A stretch of DNA of 50,568 nt, taken from positions 1-50,568 of the forward strand of contig JAKANS010000013.1 in NCBI GenBank assembly GCA_021823625.1. The letters run 5' to 3'. This stretch comes from a bacterium (GTDB lineage Bacteria; Verrucomicrobiota; Verrucomicrobiia; Limisphaerales; J093). A program made the position numbers and the translations under genes. The number at the start of each line of letters is the position of its first letter. Within the stretch, counting starts at the first letter, position 1. Under the pieces are notes generated by a model. It saw only the letters and a list, made by a program, of their open reading frames with translations, searched no databases and had not been told where the DNA came from. This document shows positions 27,226-35,843 of this stretch, in pieces.

Positions 27226-28680
27226 ATGAATCCAGATCGACTCGACCAAATCCGCGCGACGACCCGCCGCCGCTTTCTCCAACAATGCACCACCGGCATG
27301 GGGGCGATGGCACTCGCGTCGCTGCTCAACGAGCGCCTGTTCGCCGCCGACGCTTCGGTCCCGACTGCCGCGAGAGCGAAACTTCCCCTTGGTCCGCACT
27401 TCGCGCCGAAAGCGAAGAATATCATCTATCTCTTCATGTCGGGCGGGCCGTCGCACCTGGACCTTCTGGACTACAAGCCCGAGTTGAACAAACGCGACGG
27501 CCAGCGGGTGCCGGAGTCGCTGGTGAAAAACGTCCGTCTCGCCCAGATCGGCAAGGAGGCGGCCCTGCTGGGCTCGCGCTACAAGTTCGCGCAGTACGGC
27601 CAGTCCGGCGTCTGGCTCTCCGAACTGCTGCCGCATTTGCAGACCATCACTGACGACGTGTGCTTCCTGCAAGGCGTCCACTCGGAGGCCTTCAACCACG
27701 ACCCGGCGACGATCTTCATGAACACCGGCGCCCAACTGGCCGGCCGACCCAGCATGGGCTCGTGGTTCAGTTACGGGCTGGGCAGCGAAAACAAGGACCT
27801 GCCCGCGTTTGTGGTGTTGATGACCGGCGTGGGCCAGCCGCTCACCAACAGCGCCTGGGGCAGCGGTTTTCTCCCGACCGTTCACCAAGGCGTCCAACTG
27901 CGTTCGCAGGGCGACCCGGTCCTCTTCGTGAACAACCCGCCCGGCATGGGCGCGCAGAGGCGGCGCGAATCGCTGGATGTGCTGCGCGACCTCAACCAGA
28001 TGCGCTACGACGTGCTGCACGATCCCGAGATCGAGACCCGCATCGCTGCCTACGAGCTCGCGTACCGGATGCAAACCAGCGTGCCGGACGTGATGGATAT
28101 TGCGAAGGAACCGCCGACCATGCACGACCTGTACGGCACCACGCCGGGCCGGGCTTCATTCGCCAACAACTGCCTGCTCGCGCGGCGCCTGGTCGAGCGC
28201 GGCGTGCGTTTTGTTCAACTTTACCATCGCGGCTGGGACCACCACGGCGGCCCGGACGGCAACTTGGTTTTCGACCTCAAAAAGCGCTGCGCCGAGACCG
28301 ATCAGGCGGCGGTGGCGTTGATCAAAGATCTCAAGCAGCGCGGTTTGCTGGACTCGACGCTGGTGTTGTGGGGCGGCGAGTTCGGCCGCACGCCGATGAT
28401 GCAAGGCGCGCTCAAGCCGGATCAAATCGGCCGCGATCACCACCCGCACGGCTATACCGTCTGGATGGCGGGCGGCGGCGTGAAAGGCGGGCTCGTGCAT
28501 GGCGCGACGGACGAATTCGGTTTCTACGCCGTGAATGACAAGGTCCACGTCCACGACTTACACGCGACCATCCTGTACCTCTTCGGCATCGAACACACCC
28601 GGCTGACGTATCGTTTTCAAGGTCGCGATTTTCGCCTGACCGACGTGTCCGGCGAGGTGGTGAAAGCGATTGTCGCCTGA
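27226..28680 (+). CDS. DUF1501 protein, Tat-exported, copy B
   Basis: From ATG 27226 the 484-residue product has a twin-arginine signal ([20 protein letters not shown]) and the same DUF1501 core as copy [78 protein letters not shown] and [16 protein letters not shown]. The ending [14 protein letters not shown] is almost identical to that of copy A. It lies 32 bases after copy B of the cytochrome gene. The pair order cytochrome then DUF1501 is kept in both copies, which argues for a functional partnership. It is the last gene of the plus-strand module; degenerate sequence follows. Confidence 0.9.
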   Translation: MNPDRLDQIRATTRRRFLQQCTTGMGAMALASLLNERLFAADASVPTAARAKLPLGPHFAPKAKNIIYLFMSGGPSHLDLLDYKPELNKRDGQRVPESLVKNVRLAQIGKEAALLGSRYKFAQYGQSGVWLSELLPHLQTITDDVCFLQGVHSEAFNHDPATIFMNTGAQLAGRPSMGSWFSYGLGSENKDLPAFVVLMTGVGQPLTNSAWGSGFLPTVHQGVQLRSQGDPVLFVNNPPGMGAQRRRESLDVLRDLNQMRYDVLHDPEIETRIAAYELAYRMQTSVPDVMDIAKEPPTMHDLYGTTPGRASFANNCLLARRLVERGVRFVQLYHRGWDHHGGPDGNLVFDLKKRCAETDQAAVALIKDLKQRGLLDSTLVLWGGEFGRTPMMQGALKPDQIGRDHHPHGYTVWMAGGGVKGGLVHGATDEFGFYAVNDKVHVHDLHATILYLFGIEHTRLTYRFQGRDFRLTDVSGEVVKAIVA

Positions 28681-28781
28681 GCGGGCCGCCCAGGACCGAG
28701 GCGAACCGCTTGCACGGCCTGCCATTTTTCGGATACCCAATTGAAGACGAGCGCGACCGTCCCGGTCGCTGCCATCGGCCT

Positions 28782-29003
<222 letters not shown>

Positions 29004-29005
29004 CA

Positions 29006-29111
29006 GGAGTGCGGCGTTCACGCCGCTTCAACGTCCGTATAAATAGAACGCTAGAAATTTTCCAGAGTCTCCCTACACTCGGCAAGTGAAGCGGCATGAA
29101 TGCCGCGCTCC
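29006..29111. repeat. Inverted pair of REP-like palindromes upstream of a RAYT gene
   Basis: Two 25-base elements, 29006-29030 and 29087-29111, are inverted copies of each other with three mismatches. Each is itself a hairpin with stem GCGGC/GCCGC and a six-base loop (GTTCAC in one, ATGAAT in the other). They are 56 bases apart and lie just before the RAYT transposase start at 29119. This is the usual arrangement of a REP pair with its cognate REP-associated tyrosine transposase. Confidence 0.7.
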
Positions 29112-29118
29112 TTGCGTA

Positions 29119-29622
29119 ATGGAATCGTCGACACCAGTTCGGCGCACGCCGCCAAAGAATCTCGGTCTGCTCGAACTCATCCGCGGCAAACGTGAACGGG
29201 ATTGGAAACCATCCGTTGAAGAATTGAAAAAGGGGTTTCGCGGCTGGCATCAACGCGGTTCCTTGCCGCACTTCGATGCGCCGGGCGTCACGCAGTTCGT
29301 CACGTTTCAACTTCACGATTCCTTTCCGGTCACGCGCCGCGCGGAGTTTGAAGCGATTCTGAAAGAGCCGGATGATTCTGTGAAACGTCGAAAGTTGGAG
29401 GCTTGGTTGGATCGTGGTCATGGTGACTGCTGGCTTCGGCGACGGGATGTGGCGGAACGCGTCGAGAAAACTTTACTCGAAGCCGATGGGCGCGATTATC
29501 GGATGCAGGCGTGGGTCGTCATGCCGAATCACGTTCATTTGGTCGTGGACGTTTGGGACGTGCCGCTGGTAAAGCTGATCAATGGTTGGAAAGGCAAGCC
29601 CAGTTCACCAAATGCGGAATGA
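29119..29622 (+). pseudogene. REP-associated tyrosine transposase (RAYT), C-terminally truncated
   Basis: From ATG 29119 the frame encodes the Y1-transposase/RAYT family. RGWHQRGSLPHFDAPGVTQF leads the domain, and WVVMPNHVHLVV carries the HUH metal-binding pair His138 and His140. RAYTs nick and rejoin REP hairpins through a tyrosine that lies about 50 residues after the HUH motif. Here homology stops after LVKLINGWKGK (about residue 160), and seven unrelated residues precede a stop, so the helix with the catalytic Tyr and the usual last 40-60 residues are missing. The loss coincides with the point where aldo/keto reductase sequence begins in another frame. The product should be inactive. The upstream GTG at 29086 lies inside the REP and is not a credible start. 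Confidence 0.8.
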
Positions 29623-30299
29623 TTTGGGACAACGGGGGCAAGGTGGGTTATTCCCTGCGCGCGGAATCCGTCCGGCGCGAGTGCGAAGCCAGCCTCCGCC
29701 GGCTCAAGACCGACGTGATTGACCTCTACCAAATCCACTGGACGGCCGACGACTTGAACGAAACGGTCGAAGGCTGGAACACGCTCGCGACGCTCCAAAA
29801 GGAAGGCAAAGTCCGCTGGATTGGCGTGTCAAACGCCGGTGTCGAGGAACTGGAGAAGTTGCAGTCCAGCGCGCGCGCTACGTCGCTGCAACCGCCGTAT
29901 TCGCTCATCCGCCGCGACGTGGAGATGGCGCAGTTGCCTTGGTGCCAGCGCGCGGGCGTGGGCGTGATTGTTTATTCGCCGATGGCTTCCGGCCTGCTCA
30001 CCGGCGCGATGACACGCGAACGGATTGCGTCGCTGCCAAAGAACGATTGGCGAGCCCGGAACGAACAATTCCAGGAACCGAAATTGTCGGCAAACCTCAA
30101 GGTGCTGGAACGGTTGCGTGCCGTTGGTGCGCGACATGGCCGCACTCCGGGCGAAGCGGCCATTGCCTGGACGTTGAATCATCCGGCGGTGACCGGCGCG
30201 ATTGTCGGCGCGCGCAGCGCGAAGCAGGTGGAAGGCATCATCGGCGCCCTGGATTTCCGGCTCACGCCCGCGGAAATTACCGAAGTTGAAGGTCTGTGA
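29604..30299 (+). pseudogene. Aldo/keto reductase lacking its N-terminal third
   Basis: From about 29604 the frame reads FTKCGMIWDNGGKVGYSLRA, SVRRECEASLRRLKTDVIDL, YQIHW, GKVRWIGVSNAGVEELEKL, GVGVIVYSPMASGLLTGAMT and GEAAIAWTLNHPAVTGAIVG, a clear NADPH-dependent aldo/keto reductase. About 231 of the usual 320-330 residues remain. The catalytic Lys (FTK) and His (IHW) are present, but the first strands with the catalytic Asp and Tyr are gone. Upstream codons in this frame are antisense-like shadow of the RAYT gene. The C-terminus is complete. No start codon suited to translation lies at the junction, so the fragment is probably dead. Confidence 0.85.
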
Positions 30300-30473
30300 C
30301 TCAATGCCCGGCGGCTTGGGAAAGGGGATCGCTTGCGCGGATGACACAGACTCGTGCTTCAGGAAAACCGCCAATGCCGAGACCGGTGCGCGGTTGGCGC
30401 AGGTGGGTGGGGCTGCGCGCTTGGTTCCTCCGGGTAGGCCACGGCTGGCGCCGTCGCAGATCCCTGTCGCCGC
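30300..30473. other. Gap between convergent genes
   Basis: This 174-base interval separates the aldo/keto reductase remnant from the BioF-like gene on the other strand. I see no hairpin with a T-run and no gene in it. Confidence 0.4.
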
Positions 30474-31574
30474 TCAGCGAGCGACGGCGCGCAACGCGTC
30501 CGCGAGACGATCGAGTTCTTCCGGTCGGTGCTCGCTCGAGATCGCGAATCGGAAGTACCCGCCCGGCGGGCCGCCCGGATAACGGATGTGGCTGGGATAG
30601 ACTCCGCGCGCCAGCAGCGCGCGGCGCAGGTGCGCGTTGGTCGCCGGTTCGGGGAGCACCACGCCGATCATCGGCGCCGGACTGTCCGGGACCGCGAATC
30701 CCGCGGCGTGCGCCGTTGCTTTGAGCTTCGCGGTGTTGGCTCGCAGGCGCGCCCGCATCGGTTGGTCGCCTTCGATGAGTTGGCCCGCGGCCAGGGCCGC
30801 TGCCGCCGCAGGCAACGGAATTGGCGTGCTGGCGCCGAACCAGCGGCTGCTGGTCACGATGCGGTCGATGAGTGCGCGGTTGCCCAGCACGAATCCGCCG
30901 AACGAGCCAAACGCCTTGCTGAGCGTGCCGGTGCAAACGATCCGCGGATCGCGGACGCCGCATTCTTCCAGCGTACCGCGCCCGTGCTTTCCCAAAGTGC
31001 CGACGCCATGCGCATCGTCCACGAGCAACCGGCCGGCCTTCGGCAGCAACTCCAAGTACGCCGCCAGCGGGGCGAGCGAGCCGTCGTGGCTGAACACGCC
31101 GTCGGTCAAAATCAACGGCCTGGCGCGTGCCGGCAATCGCCGTAAGCGACGCCGCAGATCATCCGGTTCGCAGTGCTGGAACTCGACGACCGCGCAGTCC
31201 AGTTCGGACGCGGCATCGCGGAGGCTGGCGTGGGCGTGGGCGTCGAGGAAGGCGCGGGTCACGTCGCCAGCCAGGGCGCGGGCGACGATGGAATTGGTGG
31301 CGTAGCCGGAATCGACCAGCAGCGCCCGCTCGGCATGGAAAAAGCGCGCCAGCCAGGTTTCGAGTTCGGCGAACAGCGGGTGGTTGCCGGTGGTGAGCCG
31401 CGAGGCCGCGACGCCGAAACCGTGTGTTTCCAAGGCTTCGCGTGCCGCCGCGATCACCCGCGGATGCCGGCTGAGCCGGAAGTAATCGCACCCGCCGAAA
31501 TAGAACCAGCGCCGGCCGCGCCACTCGACCCGCGTCAGATCAACCTGCCGGAGCCGTTCGGGGAATCCGTTCAT
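30474..31574 (-). CDS. PLP-dependent alpha-oxoamine synthase, BioF-like
   Basis: The 366-residue protein is a fold-type I PLP enzyme of the 8-amino-7-oxononanoate synthase/glycine C-acetyltransferase family, which joins an acyl-CoA to an amino acid with loss of CO2. Seen are GVAASRLTTGNHPLFAELE, LLVDDAHGVGTLG (PLP-contacting Asp187 and His189), and TGTLSKAFGSFGGF with Schiff-base Lys220. The C-terminal domain with the R-F-A-I-S-S-E-H strand is intact. Sequence alone does not separate BioF from KBL or related synthases. No biotin genes (bioA, B, D) are nearby. Its ATG overlaps the stop of the preceding TIM-barrel gene (ATGA), so the two are translationally coupled. Confidence 0.8.
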   Translation of the reverse strand: MNGFPERLRQVDLTRVEWRGRRWFYFGGCDYFRLSRHPRVIAAAREALETHGFGVAASRLTTGNHPLFAELETWLARFFHAERALLVDSGYATNSIVARALAGDVTRAFLDAHAHASLRDAASELDCAVVEFQHCEPDDLRRRLRRLPARARPLILTDGVFSHDGSLAPLAAYLELLPKAGRLLVDDAHGVGTLGKHGRGTLEECGVRDPRIVCTGTLSKAFGSFGGFVLGNRALIDRIVTSSRWFGASTPIPLPAAAAALAAGQLIEGDQPMRARLRANTAKLKATAHAAGFAVPDSPAPMIGVVLPEPATNAHLRRALLARGVYPSHIRYPGGPPGGYFRFAISSEHRPEELDRLADALRAVAR

Positions 31575-32536
31575 GCGAACGCCAGGCCCGCACCGTGGCC
31601 GACGCGTTGGATGTGCTGGCGGGCTTCGTCGTATTCGGCGGCGGTGCTCAGGTGTTCGAGCATGAGCGGCGGCTGGTGCGGCAGTTCGGCGAGGCGGCGC
31701 AGGTAGGTCGCGTAATCCAGTTGGCCGCGGCCGGGAATGACTTCGCGGAAATGCACGTTCATCTCAACTTCCCAGGCGAGGTCTTTGGCGTGGCAACTGA
31801 CGATCCAGCGGCCGAGCTTGTCGAAACATTCGTTGAGCAGGTCGGTGTTGCGATAGAAAAGACGGGGCGAATTGACCAGGTTGCAGGGATCGAGGTGTAC
31901 GCCGAAGGCCGGCCGGTCCACCGCCTTGAGCATCCGCAGGCAGGAGTCCGCACTGTCCGGCAAGGCCCAGCCCATCATTTCGTAACAGAACTTCGCGCGC
32001 TTCGGCTTCACGGCGTCGATGATTTTGCGCGCGTTCTCGACCGCGGCGTCGAAGAAGCGAGGCGACAAGTTGTCGGGGTGCGGGCCGTACCAGATCGTTT
32101 CGTTGAAGGAGCCGGCGATGTCCACGCAACACAGCGCGCCCACCTCGTCCGCGAGCGCCAGGCCGTCGGTGACGGTCTTGAGGTGTTCGCTGCGTTTCTC
32201 GGCTCTGGCGTCGAGCAGGTTCACCCAACGCCCGACCTCGGAAATGACCACGCCGTGCCGGGCAAACGCCTCGCGGGTGGTATTGATCGCGGCGGCGTCC
32301 TGCAAGGAAATGTTTGGACAATATGCGGCGGCGTAGCCGAGATCGCGGTGGGCCTTTGCCAACGCATTGGGATCGGACGGTGCATTGAACAGCGGGCCGC
32401 CAAGACGGATCGCAAGGGTCGGGCGCCGGTTTGGGGCAGCGGACGCCAGGAAGCCGGGCGCGGCGCCGGCGGCGGTGGCGAAAAGAGCGGCGCTGAGCGA
32501 ACGGCCCAGAAACGTGCGGCGGGAAAGGGTTTGCAT
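31571..32536 (-). CDS. Tat-exported TIM-barrel sugar isomerase/epimerase-like protein
   Basis: The Tat signal MQTLSRRTFLGRSLSAALFA opens this 321-residue protein. The barrel shows DLGYAAAYCP, GVVISEVGRWVN, AKFCYEMMGWALP, FGVHLDPCNLV, WIVSCHAKDLAWE, PGRGQLDYATYL and PLMLEHL. These are the Glu/Asp/His metal-site strands of the xylose-isomerase-like (AP endonuclease 2) family. The residue pattern suits an epimerase or isomerase acting on sugars in the periplasm. It is only distantly like the TIM-barrel gene at 15915. It is the first gene of a two-gene minus-strand operon with the BioF-like enzyme, an unusual pairing. Confidence 0.8.
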   Translation of the reverse strand: MQTLSRRTFLGRSLSAALFATAAGAAPGFLASAAPNRRPTLAIRLGGPLFNAPSDPNALAKAHRDLGYAAAYCPNISLQDAAAINTTREAFARHGVVISEVGRWVNLLDARAEKRSEHLKTVTDGLALADEVGALCCVDIAGSFNETIWYGPHPDNLSPRFFDAAVENARKIIDAVKPKRAKFCYEMMGWALPDSADSCLRMLKAVDRPAFGVHLDPCNLVNSPRLFYRNTDLLNECFDKLGRWIVSCHAKDLAWEVEMNVHFREVIPGRGQLDYATYLRRLAELPHQPPLMLEHLSTAAEYDEARQHIQRVGHGAGLAFA

Positions 32537-32663
32537 GGCGGCAGTCTAACAGCGGCCTGGTTTTGTTCCACGGCGAAGTGAAGTGCGTCCACAGGGTAGT
32601 CGCTTTTGCTGTTGAAACGCCGGGCGGTTTCCGAAATCTTCGTTGCGAACGACGGCTAATTTT

Positions 32664-33500
32664 ATGAAATACACTTGGTCTTGGCTGGCGCTTTCGGGCT
32701 TGCTCGCGGTTGGCGCGCAGGCGGCTGACGCGGAGGCGCTGAAGGATTCCAACCAAAAGTTCAGTTACGGGCTCGGCATGAGCCTCGGCGCCAATCTCAA
32801 ACGGTCGGGTGTGGACCCGGCTCAGGTGGACTTCGGACTCCTGGAAAAAGGCATGAAGGACGCCGCCGGAGGCAAAACCATGCTCACCGAGATGGAGGCT
32901 CGCGGCGCGATCATGGCGTTTCAAACCGAGGCGCGCAAAAAGCTCGCGGAAAAGAACAAGAAAGAAGCGGAGGAATTCCTGGCCGCCAACAAGAGCAAGC
33001 CGGGCGTGGTCACCGCTGCGAGTGGCCTCCAGTACAAAATCCTGACGGAAGGGCAGGGGGAGTCGCCCAAGGCCACGGATAACGTGACCGTGCATTACAA
33101 GGGCACGCTCTTGGACGGCACCGAATTCGACAATTCCTACAAGCGCAACCAGCCGGCCAGCTTCGGGGTGGGTCAGGTCATCAAAGGCTGGACCGAGGCG
33201 CTGCAGCTTATGAAACCCGGCGCGAAGTGGCAGCTCTTTGTCCCGCCCGACCTCGCCTACGGCGAAGCGGGGCGCCCTGGAATTCCCCCCAATGCGTTGC
33301 TCACCTTCGAGGTGGAACTGATCTCGGTCCAAACAGCCGCGCCGGCGGCGGCGCCCGCACAGCCGGTGACCAGCGACATCATCAAGGTGCCGTCGAAGGA
33401 AGAACTCGACAAAGGCGCGAAGATCGAGGTCATCAAGGCTTCCGACCTCGAGAAGCTCAAAGAGCAGGAAAAGGCGAAGGCGAAGCCGGAGCAGAAGTAA
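32664..33500 (+). CDS. Periplasmic FKBP-type peptidyl-prolyl cis-trans isomerase
   Basis: The 278-residue product has a signal peptide (1-21, ending AQA|AD). An FkpA/Mip-like N-terminal helical dimerisation region follows (about 28-110, FSYGLGMSLGANLKRSG). The FKBP domain spans about 118-222: GLQYKILTEGQGESP, VTVHYKGTLLDGTEFDNSY, FGVGQVIKGWTEALQLM, GAKWQLFVPPDLAYGE and GIPPNALLTFEVELI. It catalyses proline isomerisation during folding of exported proteins. After the domain lies an alanine/proline linker and a highly charged lysine/glutamate tail (about 223-278) not found in FkpA; its role is unknown. ATG 32664 is chosen over 32643 because it starts the signal peptide directly. Confidence 0.9.
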   Translation: MKYTWSWLALSGLLAVGAQAADAEALKDSNQKFSYGLGMSLGANLKRSGVDPAQVDFGLLEKGMKDAAGGKTMLTEMEARGAIMAFQTEARKKLAEKNKKEAEEFLAANKSKPGVVTAASGLQYKILTEGQGESPKATDNVTVHYKGTLLDGTEFDNSYKRNQPASFGVGQVIKGWTEALQLMKPGAKWQLFVPPDLAYGEAGRPGIPPNALLTFEVELISVQTAAPAAAPAQPVTSDIIKVPSKEELDKGAKIEVIKASDLEKLKEQEKAKAKPEQK

Positions 33501-33530
33501 CCGCCGCGCTTCCCAACTACGCTTTGCACC

Positions 33531-33560
33531 AGGCCGCCCGCGAGGCGGCCTGTTTCGTTT
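33531..33560 (+). terminator. Probable Rho-independent terminator of the FKBP gene
   Basis: The inverted repeat AGGCCGCC/GGCGGCCT (33531-33538 with 33544-33551) has a five-base loop and is followed by the T-rich GTTTCGTTT. It lies 30 bases after the FKBP stop, before the convergent agmatine deiminase gene. Confidence 0.6.
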
Positions 33561-33624
33561 CCTGGGGCTGGCGCCAGCGGGGCCGAGCCCCCCAAGGCCG
33601 AGCTTTCTTCGAAGCGAGATCTGG

Positions 33625-34716
33625 TTAACTCGCCGCCGGCTGTTGTTGGGTGAGGCAGTGCAGCGAGCCAAAACCGAGCACCAAGTCCACAGCGTGAATG
33701 CCCACTACCGGCCGCTCACGGAACAGTTCGCTGAGGATGCCCAAGGCCACGCGGTCATTCGGATCGTTGAAGGTGGGCACGATCACGGCCGCGTTGGCGA
33801 TGTAGAAATTCGCGTAGCTGGCGGGCAGCCGGTAGTCCTCGAAATAGAGCGGGGCGGGCATCGGCAGCGGGATTACCTCGGGTTTCGAGCCGTTCTCGAG
33901 ACGCAGGTCAGGGACGCGTTCCCAGTTTTCGGCGAGCGGCCGGTAGTTCGGATCGCGCCGGTTGGTCTCGCGGATCAGCACCAATGTTCGCGGATTCACG
34001 AAACGGCAGATGTCGTCGATGTGGCCGTGGGTGTCGTCGCCGACCGGTCCGGCGGCGAGCCAAAGCACGTGTTTCACGCCCAGGAAGCGTCGAAAGGTGG
34101 CATCGTAGTCGGCTTGGCTCAGGCCGGGATTGCGCACCTGCACTGCGCGCTCGAGGTAGCATTCCTCGGTCGTCAGGAGCGTGCCTCGGCCATTGACTTC
34201 GATGCCGCCGCCTTCGATTACGAACGGCCGGCCGTGGCATTCGGCGTGAAACAGCGGCTTGCCGAGGACGCGGGCGGCGGTTTCGGGCACTTTGCGGTCC
34301 TTTTGCCAGTCGTCGTACTTGGCCCAGGCGTTGAAATGGCAGTGGACGATCGCCAGCTCGGCCTTGCGGCCTTTGCCGCGGCGGACGCAAATCGGGCCGC
34401 TGTCGCGGGTCCAGCCGCGGTTGGTCGGGTGAACGATGAATTCGACGCGGCTCAAGTCCGCGCCCGCGCGGGCCAGGTAGCTGCGCGCCTGCTTCTCGGC
34501 GGCCCGGTTGTTTACCAAAAGCCGAACCACCTCGCCGGGAGCGATCTTCCGCACCATTTCGCCGTACACCCAGCGGATGGCGTCCAGCTTGCCGGGCCAA
34601 TCGGTCTCGTTGTGCGGCCAGCCGAGCCAGGTGGCGGCGTGGGGCTCCCATTCGGCGGGCATGGCGAAGCCTAGTTCGGCGGGTGTGCCAGCGGAGGTGT
34701 CGATTGGTTTCGGCAT
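33625..34716 (-). CDS. aguA: Agmatine deiminase
   Basis: The 363-residue enzyme converts agmatine to N-carbamoylputrescine and ammonia in the arginine-decarboxylase route to putrescine. Family signatures are complete: PAEWEPHAATWLGWP near the N-terminus, WTRDSGP (102-108), EGGGIEVNG (168-176), the His-bearing GDDTHGHIDD (226-235), and the nucleophile Cys354 in GSLHCLTQQQPA. The length is that of the family. No N-carbamoylputrescine amidase or arginine decarboxylase gene is in the window, so the partners must lie elsewhere. The start at 34716 directly precedes conserved sequence. Confidence 0.93.
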   Translation of the reverse strand: MPKPIDTSAGTPAELGFAMPAEWEPHAATWLGWPHNETDWPGKLDAIRWVYGEMVRKIAPGEVVRLLVNNRAAEKQARSYLARAGADLSRVEFIVHPTNRGWTRDSGPICVRRGKGRKAELAIVHCHFNAWAKYDDWQKDRKVPETAARVLGKPLFHAECHGRPFVIEGGGIEVNGRGTLLTTEECYLERAVQVRNPGLSQADYDATFRRFLGVKHVLWLAAGPVGDDTHGHIDDICRFVNPRTLVLIRETNRRDPNYRPLAENWERVPDLRLENGSKPEVIPLPMPAPLYFEDYRLPASYANFYIANAAVIVPTFNDPNDRVALGILSELFRERPVVGIHAVDLVLGFGSLHCLTQQQPAAS

Positions 34717-35103
34717 AAGCGAATCGGTGGGGAGGGTAGCGGCTACGGACGGGTTGTCGATGTCGGTTACGCCAAGCTTCCCCCCGACAGGGCCGCTCTA
34801 AAGTCTGTTCGGTCCACTCCAAATCCGAAACCCGAAGACCGAATGCCGAAAGAAATCCGAAGTCCGAAGTCCCGAATCCGCAGCGCCCCCCAGCGGAGTC
34901 GCCATCCCTCGATTAAACCACTCTCGGATCTCGGGTTTCGGACTTCGGGGCTGCAGGCATTGTTCTCCCTACAATCGGCCGAACTTAAGAACAGCCCTGG
35001 CACCCCGACCGGAGTCCCGTACGTTCCAACGCCGGGGCTGGATTTGTAATTGAGCCGCCGACCCGTTTCGGGCAAGGTCCGCATTCAAACGACCCAAGCG
35101 CTT
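34717..35103. repeat. Intergenic region with a heptad CCGAA repeat and inverted partner
   Basis: Between 34821 and 34880 the pentamer CCGAA occurs seven times, mostly at seven-base steps. At 34921-34950 the inverse pattern (CGGATCTCGGGTTTCGGA and then CTTCGGGG) appears, so the two arms could pair imperfectly around a GC-rich loop. No coding frame is credible here. The region separates the divergent agmatine deiminase and the gene at 35104. The repeat may be a mobile non-autonomous element or a structured RNA leader; neither is shown. Confidence 0.5.
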
Positions 35104-35763
35104 ATGTCAGAAACTCAAACTGGAAAAGGTCGCGGCTGTTTCTTCTACGGCTGCCTCAGCGTGGTCATCCTGGCCCTCGCCTGCGCGGTGGGTCTTTATT
35201 TTGGGGTCCGCTACGCCATTAACCGCGCGGTGGAGCAGTACACTTCGGCGACTCCGGTGGCGATCGAGGTGGTCCAGGCCTCGCCGGCGGAGATCGCCGC
35301 CGTGCAGGACCGGTTCAAGACGTTCACCGACGCCATCCGCGCGGGGCAGCCCGCCGAATCCTTGTCGCTCAGCGCGAAAGATCTGAACCTGCTGATCAAC
35401 CATGCGCCCGACCTGCCGCAGTTCAAGGACCACGTACAGGTGACCATCGAGGGGGCGAAACTCAAGGCCAAGCTCAGTCTGCCGCTGGATAGTTTCGGCA
35501 TCGCCAAGCTCAAGGGGCGTTACTTCAACGGAGCGGCGGAGGTCAATGCCTCGCTCGAAAACGGGGTTTTGTTCGTGACTTTGGACGCCTTGGAAGTGAA
35601 CGGCAAACCGGTGCCGGAGCAAATCATGGCGGCGATTCGGTCTCAAAACCTCGCCAAGGACGTGTACAAGGACGCCCGCAGCGTCGAGGTCTTGAAGAAG
35701 CTCGATTCGATCCAGGTGGAGGACGGCCGTGTGCTCGTCAAGCCCCGCGAAAAGGCCCCTTGA
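35104..35763 (+). CDS. Single-pass membrane protein of unknown function
   Basis: From ATG 35104 the 219-residue product begins with a short polar stretch and one membrane helix (CFFYGCLSVVILALACAVGL). The extracytoplasmic part contains LSLSAKDLNLLINHAPDLPQ, VTIEGAKLKAKLSLPLD and GRYFNGAAEVNASLENGVLF, a repeating beta-strand pattern like lipid- or LPS-binding SRPBCC/LptC/YceB-like domains, but I cannot assign a family. It precedes the mreB operon by 132 bases on the same strand, so a link with envelope growth is possible but unproven. Confidence 0.7.
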   Translation: MSETQTGKGRGCFFYGCLSVVILALACAVGLYFGVRYAINRAVEQYTSATPVAIEVVQASPAEIAAVQDRFKTFTDAIRAGQPAESLSLSAKDLNLLINHAPDLPQFKDHVQVTIEGAKLKAKLSLPLDSFGIAKLKGRYFNGAAEVNASLENGVLFVTLDALEVNGKPVPEQIMAAIRSQNLAKDVYKDARSVEVLKKLDSIQVEDGRVLVKPREKAP

Positions 35764-35843
35764 GCGATTCTTGCGGCGGCGGGGGGTGTCCGGCCCGAGG
35801 GGGTGGAGGCGCGTTCGCGAGCCAGTTGGCGCAGGGAATCTCC

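Noticed and set aside
29511..29603. Reading the aldo/keto reductase from the upstream start as a true N-terminus
   Set aside because: The 31 codons upstream are the RAYT sequence in the wrong frame and have no reductase features.
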